Of a stretch of DNA of 64,000 bases, positions 35,682-43,806 are shown piece by piece. The position numbers and the translations under genes are program-made. Where the stretch lies: contig NZ_NJAG01000003.1 in NCBI RefSeq assembly GCF_002872335.1, positions 121,901 through 185,900 on the forward strand. The letters run 5' to 3'. How positions within the stretch are numbered: the stretch's first letter is position 1; each line of letters begins with the position of its first letter. Origin of the DNA: Siphonobacter sp. BAB-5405 (GTDB lineage Bacteria > Bacteroidota > Bacteroidia > Cytophagales > Spirosomataceae). A model generated the notes under the pieces. That model had not been told where the DNA came from. It saw nothing but the letters and a program-made list of their open reading frames with translations, and did not search any database.

Positions 35682-36623
35682 TTAGTAATGAATAAAAAGG
35701 GAACTAATTGATTCGTGATCACGAATGCGTCCAATGGCTTTGGCAAATAGCTCGGCCACTGACAATACCGTTACTTTGGGGTTGTCCTGTTTCTGAGGAA
35801 TGGTATCCGAAACGATCAGCTCTTCGAGTACGGAATTGTAAATATTGTCGTGAGCTTTTCCGCTCATCACCGGGTGAGAACAGATGGCCCGTACGGATTT
35901 GGCTCCTTTGTCGAGCAACAGTTGAGCTGCCTTGCAAATAGTACCTCCCGTATCAATTAAATCATCGACTAAAATAACGTTGGCGTCCGTCACGTCGCCA
36001 ATTAATTGCATGGAAGCAATTTCGTTGGCTTTCTTGCGGAACTTATCCACGATTACCAGGTTCGAGCCGGGGAAGAAACTGGCGAACTTCCGGGTCCGGG
36101 CTACGCCTCCCACGTCGGGCGAAGCAAACACCAGATTATCCAGATTTTTCGAGCGGATGTACGGAACGAAAATGGACGCCCCTTCCAGATGATCCACCGG
36201 AAAATCGAAGAATCCCTGAATTTGTCCCGCGTGTAAATCCATCGTAATCAGACGATCAGCTCCGGCCGCTGTCAGCAGGTTGGCCACCAGCTTGGAACCG
36301 ATGGAAACCCGTGGCTTGTCTTTCCGGTCCTGGCGAGAATAGCCGAAGTACGGAATCACTACGGTTACGTAGTGAGCGGAAGCCCGGCGGGCCGCGTCGA
36401 TCATCAGCAACAGTTCCATCAGGTTTTCGGCTGGTGTGAACGTGCTCTGAATGAGAAATACATCGCAACCCCGAATGGATTCGTCGAAACTCGGGGACAT
36501 TTCACCGTCGGCAAAACGTTGCACGGTGACGGTTCCCAAATCTTTGCCGTAGAAACGGGCAATTTTTTGGGCTAGATATTGACTGGAACTGCCTGAGAAA
36601 ATTTTTACCGGATTGGAAGCCAT
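35682..36623 (-). CDS. prs: Ribose-phosphate pyrophosphokinase
   Basis: This 313-residue enzyme makes PRPP from ribose-5-phosphate and ATP for nucleotide, His and Trp synthesis. The visible motifs are the ATP-site YFGYSRQDRKDKPR, the Mg/phosphate region ITMDLHAGQIQGFFD and the PRPP-binding VDDLIDTGGT at residues 219-228. The ATG at 36623 gives the usual family length; the frame is open further upstream to 36734, but that region contains the -7 element and a terminator. The operon continues into rplY. Confidence 0.96.
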   Translation of the reverse strand: MASNPVKIFSGSSSQYLAQKIARFYGKDLGTVTVQRFADGEMSPSFDESIRGCDVFLIQSTFTPAENLMELLLMIDAARRASAHYVTVVIPYFGYSRQDRKDKPRVSIGSKLVANLLTAAGADRLITMDLHAGQIQGFFDFPVDHLEGASIFVPYIRSKNLDNLVFASPDVGGVARTRKFASFFPGSNLVIVDKFRKKANEIASMQLIGDVTDANVILVDDLIDTGGTICKAAQLLLDKGAKSVRAICSHPVMSGKAHDNIYNSVLEELIVSDTIPQKQDNPKVTVLSVAELFAKAIGRIRDHESISSLFIHY

Positions 36624-36646
36624 CGGTCTCCTTGGAAATTGAGCCG

Positions 36647-36654
36647 CAAAGGTA
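36647..36654 (-). promoter_or_regulatory. -7 element of the prs promoter
   Basis: On the minus strand TACCTTTG fits the Bacteroidota TAnnTTTG consensus and lies 24 bases upstream of the prs ATG. No TTG is spaced correctly for a -33 element. Confidence 0.45.
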
Positions 36655-36674
36655 GAAAAAAAACGAACGAAAAA

Positions 36675-36715
36675 ACCGGTTGACTTAAAAAAAAGCTTGT
36701 TTTTAGTCAACCGGT
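36675..36715 (-). terminator. Terminator of the DUF2147 gene
   Basis: An 11-bp perfect stem (accggttgact and complement, 36675-36685 with 36705-36715) with an A/T-rich loop is followed on the minus strand by TTTTT. It separates the DUF2147 transcript from prs. Confidence 0.8.
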
Positions 36716-36734
36716 CGAGGGATGGAAAAGCCAA

Positions 36735-37154
36735 TTATTCGGCTTTTGTGAAGGTTGTGGTACGGCCTAACATGGGTGTACCGATGTAGCCGCGAACGGC
36801 TAACTCGCGATCCGAAACTTTGGTGATTTTGCAGGAGTAAGTTTTTCCGTTTCGGGGATCATAGATTTTTCCACCCGACCAGACTTTTTCGCCATCAGAT
36901 TTGAAATTAGAGAGAATAACCATTCCCATCAACGGTCGACTGCGTAGTTTCTCGTCGGGATTATTGACATCCTTTTTAGGCTGATTAGCCTGTACTTCCT
37001 TGATCCAGATAATCTTTCCAAAGTACTGGTCACCCTGCTTGTAAATCTGAATTTTTGAGGTTTTTTCTTCATTGAACCAGACCCCCTCAATATCGGCGGC
37101 CCATGCCGAGAGCAGAACGGAAAAGTACAAAAGGCCTGTAAGCAGCATTTTCAT
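36735..37154 (-). CDS. Exported DUF2147 protein
   Basis: This 139-residue protein has a signal peptide (MKMLLTGLLYFSVLLSAWA) and the DUF2147 lipocalin-like core: DIEGVWFNEEKTSKIQIYK near the N-terminus and GGKIYDPRNGKTYSCKI in the second half. The function of the family is unknown. The ATG at 37154 overlaps the stop of the PAP2 gene in ATGA, which signals translational coupling; a longer frame upstream just overlaps the PAP2 gene and is rejected. Confidence 0.85.
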   Translation of the reverse strand: MKMLLTGLLYFSVLLSAWAADIEGVWFNEEKTSKIQIYKQGDQYFGKIIWIKEVQANQPKKDVNNPDEKLRSRPLMGMVILSNFKSDGEKVWSGGKIYDPRNGKTYSCKITKVSDRELAVRGYIGTPMLGRTTTFTKAE

Positions 37155-37699
37155 CGTTGAACGGAGAGTTTTTTGTAAATCAACGTAACCAGAAAAGCAA
37201 AAAGTATGCCCACCGCGGCTCCGGTCAGTACGTCGAGCGGGTAGTGGGCCCCCACGTATATGCGGCTGTACGAAACGAGAGCCGCCCAAAGGAACAGCCA
37301 TTTAATCCAGGGGTGTTCTTTGCCAAACAGGATCGTCAGGACCATTACAAAACCAAACGTATTAGCGGCGTGGCTGGAGGCAAACCCGTATTGGCCGCCG
37401 CATTCCCACACGACGTGAACCATTCGCTCAATGGAAGGTTCGTGACAGGGCCGCAGCCGGGCCACCCAGGGCTTGAGTACGCTGCTGGTAAACTGATCTC
37501 CTAGGGCAATGGTCGCTACGCAGGCGAGTACCACGCCGATGGCTTTCTTTTTGAACCGCCAGAAAAGCCAGGCTAAAATCAACGCGTAGAAGGGATACCA
37601 GAACTCCTGATCGGAAATCCAGTACATGGCGTGATCGAGCCAGGTGGCGTGGGCTCCGTTAAGGGCCAGAAATAATTCCGTATCGAGTTGGTTAAGCAT
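37151..37699 (-). CDS. PAP2-family membrane phosphatase
   Basis: The 182-residue protein has about five membrane segments and all three PAP2 motifs: K76-x6-R83-P84 (KPWVARLRP), ASSHAA with His110, and S145-R-x5-H152-x3-D156 (SRIYVGAHYPLD). Family members act on isoprenoid or lipid phosphates; undecaprenyl-diphosphate recycling or phosphatidylglycerophosphate dephosphorylation are the usual roles in Bacteroidota, and sequence alone does not decide. The gene is coupled to the downstream DUF2147 gene and lies 93 bases after trpS on the same strand. Confidence 0.9.
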   Translation of the reverse strand: MLNQLDTELFLALNGAHATWLDHAMYWISDQEFWYPFYALILAWLFWRFKKKAIGVVLACVATIALGDQFTSSVLKPWVARLRPCHEPSIERMVHVVWECGGQYGFASSHAANTFGFVMVLTILFGKEHPWIKWLFLWAALVSYSRIYVGAHYPLDVLTGAAVGILFAFLVTLIYKKLSVQR

Positions 37700-37792
37700 A
37701 AGGGGCGTTGATCAGACGGATAAACAAACTTCCCGAAAGCGGCGTTGCCTTCGGGAAGTGAACGAAGAAGGGATGCCTGGAAGTACTAGGGT

Positions 37793-38761
37793 TTAAAAAC
37801 CCAGTACCTCCCGAACCCGCTTGATGGTTTGCTGGGCAATAACCTTGGCTTTTTCTTCCCCCATACTTAGAGCTTTTTCCAGCTCTTCGGGGTTTTGCAT
37901 GTAGTAGGAGAAACGCTCCCGTTCGGTAGCAAAGCGTTTCAGAATTAGTTCGTACAAAGCCTGCTTGGCGTGACCGTATCCGTAGTTGCCACCGGCGTAA
38001 TTTTGACGCATTTGTTCGGTTTCTTCGGGCGTCGCCAGGAGCGAGTACAAGGTGAACGTTGTATCGCCTTCCGTTTTCTTGGGTTCTTCGAGTGGCGTCG
38101 AATCCGTTACGATACTCATGACGGATTTGCGAAGCTCTTTTTCGGGCAGAAAAATGTTGATATAGTTGTTGTACGACTTCGACATCTTCCGACCGTCCGT
38201 ACCCGGAATCGTCATGACTTTTTCGCTGATCCGGGCTTCGGGTAAAACGAGAATATCCCCGTAGCGATGGTTGAACGAAGAGGCAATATCCCGCGACATT
38301 TCCAGGTGTTGTCGCTGGTCTTTACCCACGGGTACCAGCTCGGCATCGTACAGGACGATATCAGCGGCCTGTAAGACCGGATAAACGAACAGCCCTGAGT
38401 TTACGTCGGAGAGGTTTTCCGATTTGTCTTTAAACGAGTGAGCATTGGCCAGCATCGGGTAGGGCGTGAAGCACTCCAGATACCAAGCTAGTTCCGTATG
38501 TTCCGGGATTCGTGATTGCCGGAAAAAGACATTTTTCTCCGTATCAAAGCCACAGGCCAGCCAGGCGGCAGCGATGGCGTACGTATATTGGCGACGTGCT
38601 TCACCGTCTTTCAGTGAAGTCAGCGAGTGTAAATCGGCAATGAAAAAGAAAGATTCATTGGCCGGTTCCTGCGAGAGTTCAATCGAAGGGAGAATAGCAC
38701 CCAGAATATTTCCCAGGTGAGGAAGTCCGGAACTTTGGATACCCGTAAGGATGCGAGCCAT
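37793..38761 (-). CDS. trpS: Tryptophan-tRNA ligase
   Basis: This 322-residue class-Ic synthetase charges tRNA-Trp. It carries the HIGH-like PHLGN (His15) and the KMSKS loop at residues 192-196 (GRKMSKSYNN). Also visible are SYPVLQAADI-type residues (FVYPVLQAADIVLYD) and the VGKDQRQHLE motif of the bacterial family. MARILTGIQSSG is the conserved N-terminus, so the start is 38761 and the 28 upstream codons of open frame are discounted. Confidence 0.96.
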   Translation of the reverse strand: MARILTGIQSSGLPHLGNILGAILPSIELSQEPANESFFFIADLHSLTSLKDGEARRQYTYAIAAAWLACGFDTEKNVFFRQSRIPEHTELAWYLECFTPYPMLANAHSFKDKSENLSDVNSGLFVYPVLQAADIVLYDAELVPVGKDQRQHLEMSRDIASSFNHRYGDILVLPEARISEKVMTIPGTDGRKMSKSYNNYINIFLPEKELRKSVMSIVTDSTPLEEPKKTEGDTTFTLYSLLATPEETEQMRQNYAGGNYGYGHAKQALYELILKRFATERERFSYYMQNPEELEKALSMGEEKAKVIAQQTIKRVREVLGF

Positions 38762-39010
38762 CAGAAATGAAAGGATTGATTGTGACGTTTGCCCGTAAAA
38801 AGAGCTTTCTAATTTTACTGCAAAACTGCAATCTACGATCCGCAATCAAAAATAAGTACCGGGATGTTTGTTCTTTTTCGAAAGACCAGGGGTAGAGGGC
38901 TAGGCAATTGGATTTGTTTTTTGAGGATCTGAATAAGCTTATAGTAGGCATGAGCTATGTTATTAAGATAGTAGCAGGTCCGTTTGTCGTCTCGCTGAGA
39001 AGGCTGGTCA

Positions 39011-39080
39011 TTTCTATCTCTACGAACCTCAACCCCTTTTCAAACGTTATCAAACTTTAAACAAACCAGGCCATTCAAAT
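39011..39080 (+). repeat. TTCAAA-word tract C before the DUF2461 gene
   Basis: Pyrimidine-rich words (ctcaaccccttttcaaacg, atcaaactttaaacaaacc, attcaaatcccaaaac) fill the last 70 bases before the gene. Only the C-rich half of the tract is present here. Confidence 0.6.
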
Positions 39081-39099
39081 CCCAAAACACTCCTTCATT

Positions 39100-39774
39100 A
39101 TGCCCCAGATTCCGGCTTCGACCCTGAAATTTTTAAAAGAATTAGCTCAAAACAATACGCGTGAGTGGTTTCAGGACCACAAAAAACAATGGGAGGGAGT
39201 TAAATCAAATTTTGAAGTAACCGTCCAGGATCTGATTTATCGCATTGGTCGGTTCGAAAACCTGGCGGGCATCCGCGTACAGGACTGCAATTACCGGATT
39301 GCCCGCGACGTACGTTTTTCGCCCGATAAATCACCCTATAAAACCTGGCTGGCGGCCAGCTTTGGTGAAGGTGGACGTAAATCGTCCAAGATGGATTATT
39401 ACCTGCATATAGCCCCCGGTAAATCGTTTTTGGGTGGAGGCATGTGGGAATCAACGCCTTCGCAGTTAGCCAAATTTCGTCAGGAAATTGATTACAATCC
39501 CCAAGAAATCAAAGGCATTATTGAGGCTCCCGCTTTTAAAGCCCATTTTGGCGAACCTGAAGGAACCTCCCTGAAAACCGCTCCGAAAGGCTATCCAAAA
39601 GATCACCCTGAAATTGAGCTACTTCGTCGGACGCAGTTATTTTTTTCGCATTCCTTTACCGATCAGGAAGTGCTATCTCCTACTTTTACCCAGAAGGTGG
39701 AAGAAAGCTGTTTGATCTTAAAGCCCTATCTGGATTTTCTCAATCTTATTTTTGAAGAAAGTACTGACGAATAA
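39100..39774 (+). CDS. DUF2461 family protein
   Basis: The 224-residue protein opens with the family signature LKFLKELAQNNTREWFQDHKKQWE and contains RIARDVRFSPDKSPYKTW and HIAPGKSFLGGGMW. It is soluble, with no signal peptide. DUF2461 is widespread in bacteria and fungi with no established biochemical function. The gene stands alone, divergent from trpS across about 340 bases that otherwise hold only the repeat tract at 39011-39080. Confidence 0.9.
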   Translation: MPQIPASTLKFLKELAQNNTREWFQDHKKQWEGVKSNFEVTVQDLIYRIGRFENLAGIRVQDCNYRIARDVRFSPDKSPYKTWLAASFGEGGRKSSKMDYYLHIAPGKSFLGGGMWESTPSQLAKFRQEIDYNPQEIKGIIEAPAFKAHFGEPEGTSLKTAPKGYPKDHPEIELLRRTQLFFSHSFTDQEVLSPTFTQKVEESCLILKPYLDFLNLIFEESTDE

Positions 39775-39983
39775 GGCTTGAAATTAATTCGAAAGAAAGA
39801 TTTTTGAGTGGAAACAAACCGAAGGAATATCTTCTCTTCTAGTGAATTAATTTTTAAATGGCCTTGTTCTATCTCTGTACGAAAGCGACAAGCGGAGCAA
39901 GTTTCTAGGCATTGGTTGAACTTTCACGAAGCGAATCCGTTTTAACCTTCGAATCATCTAAGCATTTTTAATATATTAAGGAA

Positions 39984-40307
39984 ATGGCACACAAGACAAT
40001 TGAGGCGACCGACTCTAATTTTGAGCAACTTATCAATTCTGATAAACCCGTTTTAGTAGATTTCTGGGCTGAATGGTGCGGACCTTGCAAAATGATCGGA
40101 CCCGTAGTGGAAGAATTAGCTGGCGAGTACGAAGGCAAAGCCGTAGTAGCGAAAATGGACGTAGACGCTAACAGCACGACGCCCTCTAAATTCGGAATCC
40201 GTAGCATCCCTACGCTGATGATTTTCAAAAACGGAGAACTCGTTGATAAAGTAGTTGGAGCAGTACCCAAACCCGTACTGGCTCAGAAACTGGCTGCTCA
40301 ATTATAA
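39984..40307 (+). CDS. trxA: Thioredoxin
   Basis: At 107 residues it is a full-length thioredoxin with the active site WCGPC (Cys32, Cys35), the conserved VDFWAEWC strand and the cis-proline loop (SIPTLMIF). It reduces disulfides of ribonucleotide reductase, peroxiredoxins and other cytoplasmic targets. It has no signal peptide. The 209 bases upstream hold no gene and no recognisable promoter pair. A strong terminator follows. Confidence 0.97.
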   Translation: MAHKTIEATDSNFEQLINSDKPVLVDFWAEWCGPCKMIGPVVEELAGEYEGKAVVAKMDVDANSTTPSKFGIRSIPTLMIFKNGELVDKVVGAVPKPVLAQKLAAQL

Positions 40308-40328
40308 TATAAAGTTTGAGTTCGTTTG

Positions 40329-40365
40329 AAAAAGGTTTGAGCGATTGGTTCTCAAACCTTTTTTG
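40329..40365 (+). terminator. Terminator of trxA, built from repeat-tract words (tract D)
   Basis: aaaaaggtttgag and its complement form a 13-bp perfect stem over a 9-base loop, followed by T. The stem uses the same ggtttgag word as the intergenic tracts elsewhere in the window. Confidence 0.85.
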
Positions 40366-40371
40366 TTGGTA

Positions 40372-40421
40372 GATAAACGAATGACCCGAAAGTTTACAGG
40401 CTTTCGGGTCATTCGTTTATC
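40372..40421. terminator. Second hairpin at the trxA/aminotransferase junction
   Basis: A 21-bp perfect stem (left arm 40372-40392, right arm 40401-40421) with an 8-base loop lies between the convergent genes, 16 bases past the aminotransferase stop. It lacks a clear T-run on the minus side. Confidence 0.65.
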
Positions 40422-40436
40422 TAGTAATTGATCTGC

Positions 40437-41639
40437 TTAGAGTGCCTCTATCGCCCGCAGAATCACATCACAGGCCTGACGAATTTCGTCTTCCGTAATC
40501 GTCAAGGGAGGAGCGATTCGCATGGAGTTGTCGCAGAATAAAAACCAGTCGGTGATTACTCCGTTTTCGATTCCGTGATCGATAATGGCTTTCAGTTCGC
40601 CGAAATCGGCAAATTCCACGGCCATCATCAAACCCTGATTCCGGATTTCCTTGATTCGGGGATGTACCAGATACTTTTTGAAGAGTTCGGCTTTAGCCGC
40701 TACGGATGCACACAGGTTTTCTTCCTGAATGGTTCGAAGTGTAGCCAGTGAAGCCGCCGCACTGACGGGATGCCCGCCAAACGTAGTAATATGTCCCAGA
40801 ATAGGATTATTCTTAAAGACGGCCATGAGCGGCTGCGGAGCCATGAATGCTCCAATGGGCATACCGCCGCCCATTCCTTTGGCTGACAGCAGAACGTCGG
40901 GTACAACACCAAATTGCTCGAATGCCCAGAAGGAACCCGTACGACCGAAACCCGTTTGTATCTCGTCGAAAATTAGGAGCGTACCCGTTTCGGTACAGCG
41001 ATCGCGTAAGGTTTGCAGGTATTCCTGCGAAGAAACGCGAATGCCCGACTCGGCAGAAATAACTTCAATAACAACGGCTGCGGTACGGGAAGTAATGTTC
41101 GCCAGATCAGTCAGTACGCCGTGGTGAATATGCCGGATATCAGGGAGTAAAGGGCGGAACTGACGTTTGAAAAAGTCGGCTCCCGCCAGACTCAGGGCTC
41201 CCTGCGTAGAACCGTGATACGCATTAAAACAGGAAATAATTTCGGTACGACCGGTGAACCGCTTCGCCAGTTTCATGGCTCCTTCTACGGCTTCCGTACC
41301 CGAATTGGTCAGGTACACATTGTCAATCGCGTAGCCCGAAGGCGTACGGTAAGCGGCTAGCGTTTCGACCAGAGCCTGAGCCAGTAAGACTTGCGGAGCC
41401 TGTACATATTCGCCATAAACCAGCGTATGCAGGTAATGATCCACCTGATGTTTGATGGCCTGAACCACTTTCGGATGTCGGTGACCGACGTTGGAAACAC
41501 CGATGCCGGAAATCAAATCCATATACGCCTTTCCGTGGGGACTGTATAACCAGATTCCTTCGGCTTTTTCGATTTCCAAAGCCAGCGGAAAATCCGACGT
41601 TTGGGCCAGGTGATTTAAGAAAAGCTGTCGTTGATGCAT
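40437..41639 (-). CDS. Class-III pyridoxal-phosphate aminotransferase
   Basis: The 400-residue fold-type I enzyme has the PLP lysine Lys254 in LSAKGMGGGMPIG and the cofactor-binding Asp in LLIFDEIQTGFGRTG. The substrate-side motif is NSGTEAVEGAMKLAKRFTGR. This subgroup includes acetylornithine, GABA, ornithine and diaminobutyrate aminotransferases, acting on amino groups away from the alpha-carboxylate. No arginine-synthesis genes are nearby. It is instead the last gene of the amidoligase cluster, 24 bases after the second ATP-grasp-like gene, so it probably makes or consumes the amine used there. Confidence 0.88.
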   Translation of the reverse strand: MHQRQLFLNHLAQTSDFPLALEIEKAEGIWLYSPHGKAYMDLISGIGVSNVGHRHPKVVQAIKHQVDHYLHTLVYGEYVQAPQVLLAQALVETLAAYRTPSGYAIDNVYLTNSGTEAVEGAMKLAKRFTGRTEIISCFNAYHGSTQGALSLAGADFFKRQFRPLLPDIRHIHHGVLTDLANITSRTAAVVIEVISAESGIRVSSQEYLQTLRDRCTETGTLLIFDEIQTGFGRTGSFWAFEQFGVVPDVLLSAKGMGGGMPIGAFMAPQPLMAVFKNNPILGHITTFGGHPVSAAASLATLRTIQEENLCASVAAKAELFKKYLVHPRIKEIRNQGLMMAVEFADFGELKAIIDHGIENGVITDWFLFCDNSMRIAPPLTITEDEIRQACDVILRAIEAL

Positions 41640-41663
41640 AAAAAGGTAATCACAAAACCCGCG

Positions 41664-42857
41664 TTAGGGTTCAAAAAAGCAGGCCGTTCCGCCTACCCAG
41701 GTAAAATTCTGGTTGAAGCGAACGCCAATCATTTCGCCGCGACTCAGGCGGCTTAAACTCGTGAGTAACTCGGGCCGTTTCGCCTGATCGGGCCAAACAT
41801 ACAACATCCGGATTTCACACTTCACCCCACCGTCGGGAGCCTCAATGACGGGCTCGTACTTCACTTTTTTCTGGAGAATGTAATGTTCCGGATCAGGAAG
41901 AGCAGCTAGCAATTCGGCCGTTGGATGTAGATTGACGCCCATCCCCGCGAAACTGAACAGGGGTTTGAGTACGTAATCATCCAGATTTTCGGGAAACTGA
42001 CCCTGAAAATCGCTCACGTATCGTGCCTGAGGTACGTACGGAGAATTCAGCAGGGGAAGAATGTATTTCGAAATCCGGAAAAACCAGTTGGGATGCCCCA
42101 CCCAGGTTACATCTACGTCGTCCGTCAGCTGATACGATACCGGCATATCTGGGTAGTGCAACAGATCATCAAAAATCAGTCGGTTGTACATCCGGCGAAT
42201 CGGTGTTTTGACCCCATCCCGGTCGTAGTAAAGCGTTCGACCTTCTTTCTGAATCTTGGTAAAGCAAACTGACCGGATTCCCAGCAGCTTTTCCGTAACG
42301 GCAAAATCCACGCGGGTTTTCTGTTTTTCCGGAAAGATTTCCAGCAGCACGCAGTGGGCGGGGTCTTCGCCGTCCAGAATAAGGTCTTTAAGCTTCGTTA
42401 CATAAGCCTCGAAATCGTACCCGCCGAAATTCCAGATCAGCGAATCCGGGATCGAAAAGTGCTCTTTAAACTTCTCCGGTAAATAGCCCTGAAACGCAAA
42501 CAGCGAAGGAAAGCCCTGTAATTCAATCAGTTGGGGTACTAATTCGCCGTTTTCATCTTTGCATACGGCAAAGTCAATCGCCAGAAAATGCGTATGTTCA
42601 TTTTCATTGGGAACCCGCTGATCCGGTGGAATGGCCGCCTCGGTTTTTGCTTTGAAATCCGGAGCGGTGATGGTATCAATAAACGATTCGCAGGCCGTAA
42701 CGAGCTTTTCGCGTAAGGAAGCCGGAACAAATACGGGCGTTTCGGCTAGACGGAATTCCAGTTGATTGGGCCAGTCCTGGTGAATCGAATCCAGAAATTC
42801 CTGGTACTTTTCTTCCGAAAAAGCGGCATTATAACTCCGACGAATCGTTGAAATCAT
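41664..42857 (-). CDS. ATP-grasp-like amidoligase, possibly circularly permuted
   Basis: I do not know a characterised homologue of this 397-residue protein. Two segments suggest an ATP-grasp ligase: VPQLIELQGFPSLFAFQG near residue 110, resembling the acidic/polar metal site that normally ends the fold, and YVLKPLFSFAGMGVNLHP near residue 300, resembling the Lys- and Gly-rich nucleotide loop that normally precedes it. EIRMLYVW and GVRFNQNFTWVGG follow. The reversed order suggests circular permutation, as in glutathionylspermidine-synthase-type ligases. It has no signal peptide. It is tightly packed between the amidotransferase-like gene (29 bases) and the aminotransferase gene (24 bases). Confidence 0.6.
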   Translation of the reverse strand: MISTIRRSYNAAFSEEKYQEFLDSIHQDWPNQLEFRLAETPVFVPASLREKLVTACESFIDTITAPDFKAKTEAAIPPDQRVPNENEHTHFLAIDFAVCKDENGELVPQLIELQGFPSLFAFQGYLPEKFKEHFSIPDSLIWNFGGYDFEAYVTKLKDLILDGEDPAHCVLLEIFPEKQKTRVDFAVTEKLLGIRSVCFTKIQKEGRTLYYDRDGVKTPIRRMYNRLIFDDLLHYPDMPVSYQLTDDVDVTWVGHPNWFFRISKYILPLLNSPYVPQARYVSDFQGQFPENLDDYVLKPLFSFAGMGVNLHPTAELLAALPDPEHYILQKKVKYEPVIEAPDGGVKCEIRMLYVWPDQAKRPELLTSLSRLSRGEMIGVRFNQNFTWVGGTACFFEP

Positions 42858-42886
42858 AGCGAATGGATAAAGAGTGCGGTAGGGGA

Positions 42887-43699
42887 TTAGTTAGCAGCCA
42901 GTTTATGGTAGGCATCCCGCAAAAACGTCGGAATAATAACCGATTCCGTCAGCAGAATTTTATCCGGATCGTTGAGGTGATCGACCATGTTCTGGTACTT
43001 CTCGTAGCCGTGCTCATCAATGACCTGTTTCTGTTTCTCGGGCTGCTGGAAGTAGCGTAACATCCCCACGGCATCGGCTTCGGGGTGAAACTGCGTACCG
43101 AACACTTCGCGTGAAAACCGGACCGCCATAATGGCCCGTTCCAGCGGCACGTGGGGACGAATTTTCTCCCGGCAAAGCACTTTTGCTCCGATGGCATCAA
43201 TCCGCGAAAAGTTGGCATTGATGATTTGGTAATCCCGCGAATCCACCGCCCAGAAGGGATCGGGGAGTAATTCCAGGTACGGCTCGTCGTAGCCATTGGC
43301 CGTTTTATGAATCGGAAACGTACCGAAGCTGGTCGATTTACGACGCGTTACCGTGCCAATGCCCAGGTGATGACTCACCATCTGAAACGAGTGACAGATA
43401 AGCAGTAAAAATTTCTTGGCAGTCTGCGTTTTGTTGTGTTCAAAAACCTGATCAATCAGATCGAAATAAGCCGTACCCCAATCACCCGTTTCGAGTGGAT
43501 TTCCAGGTCCGCCCGTCGAGATGAAAATGTCAAAATCGGCCAGAGCGGGTAACTCACCTTGCTGCCGAACGTCAAAAATTTGCACGACGCAGCCGCCAAT
43601 TTCCTCCGAAAATTCCTGTACTAATTGCTGAATACATCGCATTCCTTCATTAGGAACACCATTATATAAATCCAGAATGGCCAACCGTATCTGCTTCAT
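42887..43699 (-). CDS. Class-I glutamine-amidotransferase-like protein
   Basis: The 270-residue protein has the class-I GATase fold. The oxyanion strand is FISTGGPGNPLE, the nucleophile Cys102 sits in LLICHSFQM and the His-Glu pair is His205/Glu207 in GTQFHPEAD. The usual GxCxGxQ elbow is altered to CHSFQ. About 55 extra residues follow the catalytic domain. Relatives either supply ammonia from glutamine to a partner synthetase or, like PuuD, hydrolyse gamma-glutamyl amides. Either role makes sense next to a gamma-glutamyl ligase of the GCS2 type, whose gene lies 107 bases upstream. Confidence 0.82.
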   Translation of the reverse strand: MKQIRLAILDLYNGVPNEGMRCIQQLVQEFSEEIGGCVVQIFDVRQQGELPALADFDIFISTGGPGNPLETGDWGTAYFDLIDQVFEHNKTQTAKKFLLLICHSFQMVSHHLGIGTVTRRKSTSFGTFPIHKTANGYDEPYLELLPDPFWAVDSRDYQIINANFSRIDAIGAKVLCREKIRPHVPLERAIMAVRFSREVFGTQFHPEADAVGMLRYFQQPEKQKQVIDEHGYEKYQNMVDHLNDPDKILLTESVIIPTFLRDAYHKLAAN

Positions 43700-43806
43700 A
43701 AAACCAAGTTAATCTACTCGTAGTTAATGGCTTATCGCTTTTTGTGGTTCAAAAAGCTGAAAAATAAAAGGTAAAGATCGGTATACGTTCGCAAAAACAC
43801 AGCCTT

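Noticed and set aside
40437..41639. Acetylornithine aminotransferase ArgD as a firm call
   Set aside because: The sequence fits the broader class-III group, and the neighbours are ligases rather than arginine-synthesis genes, so a specific name is not justified.
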